DNA of 9,729 nucleotides from Methylococcales bacterium (GTDB taxonomy: Bacteria; Pseudomonadota; Gammaproteobacteria; Methylococcales; Methylomonadaceae): contig JAGLEW010000037.1 of the NCBI GenBank assembly GCA_023144875.1, positions 1 to 9,729 of the forward strand, in the 5' to 3' direction. Shown piece after piece: positions 1 through 6,383 of the stretch (the stretch's first letter is position 1; each line of letters begins with the position of its first letter). The notes below the pieces were generated by a model. That model was not told the origin of the DNA. It was given only the letters and a program-made list of their open reading frames with translations, and made no database searches. Made by a program: the position numbers and the translations under genes.

Positions 1-772
1 CAGGTTTTTTAGTTCCTTTTTTATCGTCCTTTTTATGGTCCATTTTTTTGCCGCTCGCATCGCCCGCTGCAGATTTAATCAAATGGAAAGGGTGTGAGGT
101 TTTAAAGCTGGCACGATAGCCGTGTAAGCCATTAAAACAACTGTCTGATTCTTTACAATAAAGGGCATTTACCCCACCAATATTAACTGAATATTTGCCA
201 GCAGGTAATTTAGCACGGTAAGTGATGGATTTTTGACCTAGCTCTGAATAAACAACGTCTTTGAATTTAATCGTTGACCAGAAGTCACCTTGTGGGTTGA
301 AGCTGCCTTGTTCTTTCTTTGTGGTTGAATCCCACCCCGTATAGATTGACATCGCTGGGTATAAATGTGAACCTGCGGTAACCACTGATGTTTCTTTTGT
401 TTTTCGGTCAGTTTTAGAAAAATAAATACCCGCTTGACGTTCAACCGTGATAATTAAAACCCCTTTCTCTTTCATTTCTAGGGCAACCCAGTCAGAAGTA
501 TGTGTCCAGCCAATTTGAGGCGCATCAAACTGTGGTTCATACGAACTCTTACCACCAACACTGCCTGTGATGCCTGCGTGTCCATGTTTACCTTCTAAAG
601 TAACCGTCCATTCATAACCAATACCACCTTCTTCAGGGTCACCATAAACAGCGGCTGATTTCATTGTTTTAGCAGCGGCTGCGTCATTTGCTTTTTCAGC
701 GGCAAATGTTGTCGCAGAAAAAGTGGTTAAAGCGACGGCACTTGCACCGAGAATGATTGCAAATTTATTCAT
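1..772 (-). CDS. CorA/MopE-like exported copper-binding protein, 3' end outside window
   Basis: An open frame of 257 codons runs leftward from the ATG at 772-770 to the window edge without a stop, so the C-terminus is missing. AGGA at 784-781 lies 8 nt upstream of the ATG and supports this start. Residues 1-24 form a signal peptide ending TTFA, so the product is exported. The mature part looks like a soluble beta-rich domain. Key residues are W89-T90-H91 and H136 (within GSHLYP). This matches the copper site of MopE (Trp130 converted to kynurenine, His132, His203) and the related CorA of Methylomicrobium album. An HGH at 63-65 and a possible C206/C212 disulfide are also present. From about residue 242 the tail is rich in Lys, Asp and His. 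The divergent neighbour is a di-heme MauG/CCP-type enzyme, and CorA and MopE are encoded with such an enzyme in known methanotrophs. The family call rests on motif pattern and context rather than on an alignment. Copper-repressed expression is inferred from the family. Confidence 0.6.
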   Translation of the reverse strand, partial: MNKFAIILGASAVALTTFSATTFAAEKANDAAAAKTMKSAAVYGDPEEGGIGYEWTVTLEGKHGHAGITGSVGGKSSYEPQFDAPQIGWTHTSDWVALEMKEKGVLIITVERQAGIYFSKTDRKTKETSVVTAGSHLYPAMSIYTGWDSTTKKEQGSFNPQGDFWSTIKFKDVVYSELGQKSITYRAKLPAGKYSVNIGGVNALYCKESDSCFNGLHGYRASFKTSHPFHLIKSAAGDASGKKMDHKKDDKKGTKKP

Positions 773-994
773 ATTTCAAGTCCTAAGTTAGTATATTGTG
801 ATTTAGTCATAAAATATAAAGCAATTATTAGACCATTTTTTTAGGTCCTCTCTCTTTGAAATTTCATAAAAGATAATAGTTTGATTTATAAGCGTAATAA
901 GCTTTATTATACAAACTTGATATTGATACAGAGAGCTTTAATTTTTAAAAGTAAAGTTTTATTTTATAAAAATGCGGCATTTAACATATTATTT

Positions 995-1012
995 ATAGGT
1001 TATATGACCTAT
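995..1012. promoter_or_regulatory. Perfect 6-bp inverted repeat, possible operator
   Basis: ATAGGT and ACCTAT flank the 6-nt spacer TATATG, giving an 18-bp dyad of the size bound by a dimeric regulator. It lies between the two divergent genes, 118 bp upstream of the di-heme gene start. No known copper-regulator consensus was recognised. Confidence 0.3.
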
Positions 1013-1083
1013 TTAATTACATTAGCAGGTACTTGATTAGAAATAAGTCAATAATCTCAATCACTTAATATAGCGGTCTGGTT

Positions 1084-1104
1084 ATTGCCTAGCTCTTAGG
1101 TAAT
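1084..1104. promoter_or_regulatory. Imperfect inverted repeat upstream of the -10 box
   Basis: ATTGCCTA and TAGGTAAT form 8-bp arms with one G/T mismatch around the spacer GCTCT. The dyad lies just upstream of the -10 box at 1112-1117 and covers the place where a -35 element would be. It could be an activator or repressor site. The arms share TAGGT with the dyad at 995-1012. Confidence 0.3.
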
Positions 1105-1111
1105 TAACGGT

Positions 1112-1128
1112 TATAATCTGGTGTCCAG
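1112..1128 (+). promoter_or_regulatory. Consensus TATAAT box followed by CTGG/CCAG dyad, just before the di-heme gene
   Basis: TATAAT at 1112-1117 matches the sigma-70 -10 consensus exactly. If used, transcription would start about 7 nt before the ATG at 1131, giving an almost leaderless message. No good -35 sits 16-18 bp upstream; the nearest, TTGCCT at 1085-1090, is 21 bp away. CTGG and CCAG at 1118-1128 form a short dyad. Only a weak GGTG at 1120-1123 resembles a Shine-Dalgarno sequence. The element could be chance in such AT-rich DNA. Confidence 0.3.
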
Positions 1129-1130
1129 TA

Positions 1131-2558
1131 ATGAATAAACTTAAATTTATTGCTCAAATAGTGTTTTTTGCTCTTTTTTTAGTGAATAATTTTTTTATAT
1201 CATTAGCCGTGGCAGAATCAACGGATTTAGTCGCTAAAGGGCGTGATATTTTTGTCAATGAGACTTTTGCAGGCAATGGCAGAACCTGTAGCACCTGTCA
1301 TCGTTTGGATAATAATCACACCATAGACCCCAAATACATTGCCACATTACCTGATTCTGACCCTCTGTTTGTCGCCGAAAATAATCCTGCGTTGGCGGAA
1401 TTGGAAAAACCTCAATTATTACGCCAGTTTGGATTAATTTTAGCCAATCTTGATGGTTTTGATAAACCAGGGGTTTTGCGCGGCGTGCCGCATTTGTTTG
1501 CATTGAAAACTTCAATGACACCCGAGGCAGAATTTGAAGGCACACAAGTAAAACATGCACTGGGCTGGTCAGCCGATGGTTCACCTGATGATGGGTCGTT
1601 GCGACAATTTACCGTAGGCGCGATTACTCAGCATTTTCCAAAAACCTTAAACCGAAAATCGGGTGTTGATTTTCGTCTGCCAACGAATGAAGAGCTGGAT
1701 GCTTTAGAAGCGTATATGTTGTCGCTAGGGCGCTCAGAAGAGTTGGATTTGGATTCAATGTTTTTTTCCTCGCCCATTGTTCAAAAAGGGCGTGAACTTT
1801 TTCATAGTAAGGAAAAAGGGACGGGGCAATGCAAAGGCTGTCATCTAAATGCAGGCGCGAACAGTTCAAGCTCATTGCAAAATGGAAATCGTGATACAGG
1901 CGTTGAAAATATGCCAAATAACCTTTTAAAATTAGTCTGGAAGCCAACGCCTATTGATGGCGGCTTTGGTCAAGAGGAAAAAACAGAGTGCGGCTTTTCT
2001 AAAAAAGAAACTTGTTATGGGAATCGTGAATTTAATATGACCACACTAGTGGAGGCGGCGGATACCGCGCCATTTTTTCATAATAATTCAGTCAATACCA
2101 TTGAAGAGGCGGTGGCATTTTATAACAGTAACGCGTTTCATCAATCCGCAGGGGCGAATCCTGCCGATCCTAAAGACCCCAAGTCGGTGTGTGAGCGTTG
2201 CATTCATTTAGAGCCAACACAAGTGACCGCCATTGCTTTGTTCTTACGCACCTTGAATGCGATGGAAAATATTCGCAGCTCCAATCAACTTGAACAAGCG
2301 CTTGAAGATTTAAGTAAAATAGATCGTCAGGAACAAATTAGGTTGGCAATGGCCGAAACCCTTGATGCAATAGAAGTGCTAGAAGGCGGAAGTATTATCC
2401 CAAATCCAAAGTCGGTTAAATTACTACATGAAGCCTTAAAAATAGAGAAAAAAGCCTTAAACAGTCGCTATAAAATGGATGCCTTAACCATTATTTCTGA
2501 GGCAATAAACTTGAAGAAATTAGCTAATGATTTATTATTAGCCCCCACTAAAAACTAA
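1131..2558 (+). CDS. Di-heme cytochrome c of the CCP/MauG family (CorB/SACCP-like)
   Basis: This is a 475-residue exported protein with a signal peptide at residues 1-28 (ending SLAVA). Two canonical CxxCH haem sites are at C53-H57 and C234-H238, one in each cytochrome-c-like half, as in bacterial di-heme cytochrome c peroxidases and MauG. The second half carries DTGVEN (255-260) and PFFHNNSV followed by TIEEAVAFY (314-331), the loop that precedes or holds the distal haem ligand in this superfamily. Residues from about 385 form a predicted helical extension beyond the usual catalytic core. C287, C295, C354 and C357 are additional cysteines. Likely roles are peroxide reduction or, as for MauG and MbnH, oxidation of Trp in a partner protein. 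The CorA-like product of the divergent gene, with its W-T-H motif, is the obvious candidate partner. It is first in a three-gene operon, 59 bp before the receptor gene. The ATG lacks a good Shine-Dalgarno sequence. Family is secure; the substrate is inferred. Confidence 0.85.
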   Translation: MNKLKFIAQIVFFALFLVNNFFISLAVAESTDLVAKGRDIFVNETFAGNGRTCSTCHRLDNNHTIDPKYIATLPDSDPLFVAENNPALAELEKPQLLRQFGLILANLDGFDKPGVLRGVPHLFALKTSMTPEAEFEGTQVKHALGWSADGSPDDGSLRQFTVGAITQHFPKTLNRKSGVDFRLPTNEELDALEAYMLSLGRSEELDLDSMFFSSPIVQKGRELFHSKEKGTGQCKGCHLNAGANSSSSLQNGNRDTGVENMPNNLLKLVWKPTPIDGGFGQEEKTECGFSKKETCYGNREFNMTTLVEAADTAPFFHNNSVNTIEEAVAFYNSNAFHQSAGANPADPKDPKSVCERCIHLEPTQVTAIALFLRTLNAMENIRSSNQLEQALEDLSKIDRQEQIRLAMAETLDAIEVLEGGSIIPNPKSVKLLHEALKIEKKALNSRYKMDALTIISEAINLKKLANDLLLAPTKN

Positions 2559-2560
2559 AA

Positions 2561-2602
2561 TAAACCTTTAATAAATAAAGGGATATAACTTTAAACCTTT
2601 AA
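2561..2602 (+). repeat. 11-bp direct repeat with a small inverted repeat between cytochrome and receptor genes
   Basis: TAAACCTTTAA occurs at 2561-2571 and again at 2592-2602, 31 bp apart, about three helical turns. CCTTTA and TAAAGG at 2565-2570 and 2576-2581 also form a 6-bp stem with a 5-nt loop. No T-tract follows, so it does not look like a terminator. It may affect mRNA processing or be chance in AT-rich DNA. Confidence 0.35.
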
Positions 2603-2617
2603 AAGATAACAACGAAT

Positions 2618-4660
2618 ATGAATAGACATGCCTCTCTTTTAGCACTCGCCATTTTTGGCCTTTTAAATAACGCTTATGCCGAAAATACCGACACACAAAA
2701 TACCAGCGAAAACAGTACGGATGAAGGTGTTACACTGGAATCAATGACCATTTATGGTAAAGCAATTGTTGAACCCTTCAAAAAAAAGACGGATGTGCGT
2801 AAAGAATTAGGGATGGCAACCGATGGGGCGGACTTGCTCAAAAGCACAGCGGGGGTCTCGGTGATTCGACAAGGCGGCACGGCAAGTGACCCAATGCTGC
2901 GAGGCTTAGGCAGTACACGTTTAAATATTGCTATTGATGGTGTCCCATTTACAGGGGCGTGTAATCACCGTATGGACCCTGCAACCGCGTATGTTACCCC
3001 TGGTTCTTTTGAAAATGTCACCTTATTAAAAGGCCCTCAGTCCGTTAAAACAGGCGGGTCTATTGCAGGAACGGTAAATTTTGAACGTGATCCCATTAAA
3101 TTTGAAGAAATGGGGTTTAAGCATTATTCAAGTTATTTGTACGGCAGTTTTAATCAGCAAAGCTTATCGGTTGATACCTCGCTGGGCTTTAGTGGCGGTT
3201 ATATTTCTTACAGCCATAATAATACCCGTGGCGGAAATTACATTGATGGCAATGGGCAAGAAGTTGGTTTAACCTTTTATGACACACGAAATGACCGTAT
3301 CGCGATTGGCTTTACCCCTGATGCAGATACCCTCTTTGAAATTTCAGGGTTATTAAGCGAAGGTCAGATGGGGAATGCAACCATTCATATGGATGTGACA
3401 CGATTAGATCGTTCCAGCTATGGGGCGCATTTTAAAAAATCTGAAATTAATAGTTGGCTGAAAGAATTGGATATTCGCTATAACTTCACCCATGTGAATC
3501 ATGCGATGGATAATTATTCCTTACGCCCGTTAGATCCATTTCATGAATTTGTAGTGATGGGGCAATATTGGGATCGTCATTTTGCCAAAGTTGAATCCAC
3601 CATTGAAATTAACCCAGAAATCGAATTAGTACTGGGTGCGGAATATACCCATGACAGTTACGATGCGAATGCCGCAGGCGGACTGGTTGAGTTTGATGGC
3701 ATTCCTGACAATATCTCACAAGAAGACCGTAATCATATTTTAGATTTTGATAATATCGGTGCTTATGGCGAATTAAGTTATGAACCAGATGATAATTTAC
3801 GCTTGGTTTCAGGCTTTAGAATGGACAGCTTAGGCACACGAACAGGTCTGATGCATGCGGCGGGTGAAACTATCCCTTTAGTTTTATCAGGCTCCAATAA
3901 ACATCGTCGTCAATTTTTATTCTCAGGCTTTTTACGAATGGAATATAACTTTGATGAAATCCCATTGTTATTTTCAGTCGGTTATGGTCATGCTGAACGA
4001 GCCGCTGATTACTGGGAAGTTTACAGTAATGATGGCTTTGATTTAAAACAAGAACGTAATGATGAAGTCGATATGGCGTTGGCGTATCAAGGTGATAAAT
4101 TTAACGCGGAACTTTCAGGTTTTTATAGTCATATCACCGATTTTATCCTTGTTCACCGTGGCGATTCGGCGGCAAATATTGTTGCACAACGTTTTGGGGC
4201 TGAACTAACAACCTCTTATGCGCTTCACGAATATGTCACACTCAAAGGACAGGTTTCCTATGTCCATGGACGCAACTTAACCCAAAATGTTGCTCTTGCA
4301 CAAACGCCTCCCTTAGAAGGAACGATTGGGCTTGATTTTCATTATGGCGATTTTAGCGCAGTGATAAATACGCGCTTGGTACAAGAACAAAAACGTATTC
4401 AGGCAGGTTACGGGAATTCTTTAGCCCTTGATACGACGCCGACCATTGGCTTTATTACCAGCTCCTTAGCCTTAGGTTATAAACCCCATCCTGCGGTGGA
4501 ATTTAAATTTGGTATGGACAATATTTTTGATAAAACCTACACCGAGCATTTAAACCGTAATGCGTCTGCCAGTTCAGGTGGACCTTCGGTATTAAAAATT
4601 AACGAACCTGGGCGTTCCTATTGGGGTCGAATTTCAATTGATTTTGATTACCCAAATTAA
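2618..4660 (+). CDS. TonB-dependent outer-membrane copper receptor, OprC/NosA type
   Basis: This is a complete 680-residue TonB-dependent receptor. Residues 1-21 are a signal peptide ending NNAYA. A TonB-box-like stretch lies around 38-47, the plug domain spans roughly 55-160 (RGLGSTRLNIAIDGVP, then LLKGPQSV), and the rest is a 22-strand-type beta barrel. The strongest clue to substrate is C115-x-x-x-M119 in GACNHRMDP plus H295-x-M297 in NHAMDNYSLRP. OprC of Pseudomonas aeruginosa binds copper through the same CxxxM and HxM pair (Cys143, Met147, His323, Met325). The 176-residue interval between Met and His is identical here. The protein should therefore bind copper outside the cell and pass it to the periplasm using TonB energy. 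It ends FDYPN, two residues past the usual aromatic C-terminus. It is the middle gene of the operon, with 37 bp to the next gene. The Shine-Dalgarno sequence is weak. Copper specificity is strongly indicated. Confidence 0.92.
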   Translation: MNRHASLLALAIFGLLNNAYAENTDTQNTSENSTDEGVTLESMTIYGKAIVEPFKKKTDVRKELGMATDGADLLKSTAGVSVIRQGGTASDPMLRGLGSTRLNIAIDGVPFTGACNHRMDPATAYVTPGSFENVTLLKGPQSVKTGGSIAGTVNFERDPIKFEEMGFKHYSSYLYGSFNQQSLSVDTSLGFSGGYISYSHNNTRGGNYIDGNGQEVGLTFYDTRNDRIAIGFTPDADTLFEISGLLSEGQMGNATIHMDVTRLDRSSYGAHFKKSEINSWLKELDIRYNFTHVNHAMDNYSLRPLDPFHEFVVMGQYWDRHFAKVESTIEINPEIELVLGAEYTHDSYDANAAGGLVEFDGIPDNISQEDRNHILDFDNIGAYGELSYEPDDNLRLVSGFRMDSLGTRTGLMHAAGETIPLVLSGSNKHRRQFLFSGFLRMEYNFDEIPLLFSVGYGHAERAADYWEVYSNDGFDLKQERNDEVDMALAYQGDKFNAELSGFYSHITDFILVHRGDSAANIVAQRFGAELTTSYALHEYVTLKGQVSYVHGRNLTQNVALAQTPPLEGTIGLDFHYGDFSAVINTRLVQEQKRIQAGYGNSLALDTTPTIGFITSSLALGYKPHPAVEFKFGMDNIFDKTYTEHLNRNASASSGGPSVLKINEPGRSYWGRISIDFDYPN

Positions 4661-4697
4661 ACGATGGATTTAAAAAAATTAATGTTAAGGATATAAA

Positions 4698-5543
4698 ATG
4701 ATGATGAAAATAAATAAAGCAATAGGTCTGGGCGCGATGGCACTCATCGGGCTTGGAGTTGCAAGCACTGCTTCAGCCACCTTTGAAGGCAAACAAATTA
4801 ATGTTCGCTGGGAAATTTGGAATAAGACCAACCCAGGAAAAGGCGGTTCGGTACTTGCAGTACGTGATGAGCGCGATGTGGTTGCAAGTAGTGCCGCAGT
4901 ACCTGATATTAAAGACTTTCATCGGCTTCACAATGATTTTGAACTGTGGGATATTGATTTTACTGCCAACCAAATTGAGATGAAATATACCAGTATTGCG
5001 GTGAGGGACTTTGATCATCAATATATGTATATGAGTTCAAGGGGATTTCATTTTGAAGACACTGAGAATAATTTGCCTGATATCGTGAATGTCACCGTCG
5101 ATAAACGCTTTGCGCCTTTTGGTTATAATGCGGATTTAGTCAGTTTTGATGCGAATAATATTTATGTCGGACTCAAAGGCTCAATGTGTCATACCGAGGC
5201 GATGAACAGTATGCCAACCTGTACCAATCCTGCTAGCCCAACAGGCTACGACAATCACATAAAACTCAATGTACAGTTTGCGAACTCAACCGCACCTGCG
5301 GCAACACAGATTGATAATGCACAACTTGATGCCTTTTTTAATTGGGCAGAGAAAAAATACCCACAATATTTTCCAAGTACACAGGCCTCATCGACCTTGG
5401 CAGGCTATTATGCGCGTCATTACCCTACAACGAACGTTTATATGGGGGCAAAAGACGGAAAATTATTTGTGTTTGGACAAGCGTTTGGCGGTCTATTACC
5501 CTTAGGTGATATGACTAAATGGTTAAAAGAGGCAGGGCTGTAA
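4698..5543 (+). CDS. Exported two-domain protein of the copper operon, function unknown
   Basis: This is a 281-residue exported protein. Three consecutive ATGs begin the frame; TAAGGA at 4686-4691 favours the first or second. The signal peptide ends ASTASA at residue 27. Residues 28-195 form a beta-rich domain with GFHFEDTENNLPDI (116-129) and SFDANNIYVGLKG (149-161), a pattern I recall from secreted and PEP-CTERM-type proteins of unknown function. Residues 205-281 form a second module beginning LDAFFNWAEKKYPQYFP and continuing through YYARHYPTTNVYMGAKDG, which recurs in secreted proteobacterial proteins and has no assigned function. Possible metal ligands cluster in the first domain: H75, H78, H107, M110-x-M112, H118, M163-C164-H165, M169, M172, C175. 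W38, W41 and W84 are present but there is no W-x-H, so it is not a simple CorA/MopE copy. Position directly after a copper receptor suggests copper binding or delivery. That role is inferred from context. Confidence 0.8.
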   Translation: MMMKINKAIGLGAMALIGLGVASTASATFEGKQINVRWEIWNKTNPGKGGSVLAVRDERDVVASSAAVPDIKDFHRLHNDFELWDIDFTANQIEMKYTSIAVRDFDHQYMYMSSRGFHFEDTENNLPDIVNVTVDKRFAPFGYNADLVSFDANNIYVGLKGSMCHTEAMNSMPTCTNPASPTGYDNHIKLNVQFANSTAPAATQIDNAQLDAFFNWAEKKYPQYFPSTQASSTLAGYYARHYPTTNVYMGAKDGKLFVFGQAFGGLLPLGDMTKWLKEAGL

Positions 5544-5568
5544 GCCGCACCTCATTCCTGCGTTTTTT
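5532..5568 (+). terminator. Rho-independent terminator of the copper operon, possibly bidirectional
   Basis: GCAGG (5532-5536) pairs with CCTGC (5557-5561), and GCT/AGC (5537-5539 and 5543-5545) can form a small inner hairpin. A run of six T follows at 5563-5568. The left arm lies in the last codons of the exported-protein gene and the T-run reaches the trpC stop at 5569-5567. Read leftward, the same stem is followed by CTCTTTT, so it may also stop trpC transcription, though less efficiently. The outer stem is only 5 bp and the loop is long, which limits confidence. Confidence 0.55.
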
Positions 5569-6367
5569 ATAAGGCAAACAACGCGCGCATTTTAGCCCCT
5601 GGGCTGGGTGCGCGCATAAAGGCTTCCCCGACTAAAAAGCTATATACGTTATTATCCAGCATTAATTGAATATCTTCAGGGGATTGAATCCCGCTCTCAG
5701 TAATAATTAAACGATCATCAGGAATCATCGCCTTTAAATCCAATGTCGTTTGCAATGAGGTTTCAAAGTTTTTTAAATTCCGATTATTCACGCCAATTAA
5801 CGGGGTTTCAAGGGTTAATGCGCGGGTTAATTCATCCTTGTTATGCACTTCGACCAAAACATCCATGCCTAAATCTTGGGTGGTTTGAGCTAAATTGTGC
5901 ATTTTCTGATCGTCTAACGCAGCGACAATTAATAAAATACAATCGGCTCCTAAGGCACGGGCTTCATGAATTTGATAGGCATCAATGATAAAATCTTTGC
6001 GTAATACAGGCAAAGGACAAGCTTCTCGTACCATTTGTAAATAAACTTCCGAGCCTTGAAAATAGGTTCTATCGGTCAATACGGATAAACAGGTCGCGCC
6101 ATTCATGGCATAATCGCGCCCAATATCAACTGCATTAAAATCTTCTCGAATCACACCTTTACTCGGCGATGCTTTTTTGATTTCAGCAATAATCGCTGGC
6201 TTTTTTTGAGTGGCTTGTGCTTGTAATGCGCGAGCAAACCCACGTGGACGTTCCATTCCAGAAGCAATTTCATCTAAAAAAGCAATCGGGGTTTTTAATT
6301 GACGATATTTAATTTCATCGGCTTTGGTTGCAAGAATTTTTTGAAGAATATCAGCTGTTTTGCTCAT
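5567..6367 (-). CDS. trpC: Indole-3-glycerol phosphate synthase
   Basis: TrpC closes the ring of CdRP (carboxyphenylamino-deoxyribulose phosphate) to form indole-3-glycerol phosphate in cytoplasmic tryptophan synthesis. The 266-residue product has the normal length for a stand-alone TrpC and shows the full TIM-barrel signature. Counting from the chosen start these are EIKKASPSKG (62-71), VLTDRTYFQGS (95-105), VLRKDFIID with K123 (120-128), GADCILLIVA, GVNNRNLK, ITESGI near the phosphate site, and FLVGEAFM near the end. The frame stays open upstream to a TTG at 6406, but that would overlap the hyi coding end. The ATG at 6367 begins MSKTADILQKIL, the usual TrpC N-terminus, and lies 16 nt after the hyi stop. 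No good Shine-Dalgarno sequence precedes it, so coupling to hyi translation is possible. It is last in an rppH-led gene row and has no trp gene next to it in the window. Confidence 0.96.
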   Translation of the reverse strand: MSKTADILQKILATKADEIKYRQLKTPIAFLDEIASGMERPRGFARALQAQATQKKPAIIAEIKKASPSKGVIREDFNAVDIGRDYAMNGATCLSVLTDRTYFQGSEVYLQMVREACPLPVLRKDFIIDAYQIHEARALGADCILLIVAALDDQKMHNLAQTTQDLGMDVLVEVHNKDELTRALTLETPLIGVNNRNLKNFETSLQTTLDLKAMIPDDRLIITESGIQSPEDIQLMLDNNVYSFLVGEAFMRAPSPGAKMRALFAL

Positions 6368-6383
6368 GGTATAAAATTGAAAG

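Larger units (their letters stand above)
773..1130. promoter_or_regulatory. AT-rich divergent promoter region
   Basis: This 358-bp gene-free stretch separates the leftward CorA-like gene from the rightward di-heme/receptor operon and must hold both promoters. Visible elements are a perfect dyad at 995-1012, an imperfect dyad at 1084-1104, a consensus -10 box at 1112-1117 and a small dyad at 1118-1128. AGGT/ACCT half-sites recur at 844, 997, 1007, 1027 and 1098. For the leftward gene, ATTATA at 906-911 reads TATAAT on the minus strand, but no matching -35 was found. No open frame worth calling lies here. Shared copper control of both arms is inferred from the gene functions, not shown by the sequence. 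Confidence 0.55.

Noticed and set aside
238..444. Short leftward frame inside the CorA-like gene
   Set aside because: It is another frame of the same strand within a longer open frame that has a signal peptide and ribosome site.
1084..1117. CueR/MerR-type copper promoter
   Set aside because: MerR-family sites have the dyad centred in a 19-20 bp spacer. Here the spacer would be 21 bp, the dyad is off-centre, and the sequence does not match the CueR consensus.
1255..1947. Leftward open frames inside the di-heme gene
   Set aside because: They lie antisense to a clear cytochrome gene, have no recognisable domain, and have no ribosome site of note.
2190..2207. CERCIH as a third haem c site
   Set aside because: The His is one residue too far from the second Cys for CxxCH, and the family normally has two haems. 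It is kept only as an oddity.
4698..5543. The exported third operon gene as a CorA/MopE or MbnP copy
   Set aside because: It has no W-x-H motif and only two cysteines in the mature protein, not the four-cysteine pattern of MbnP-like proteins.
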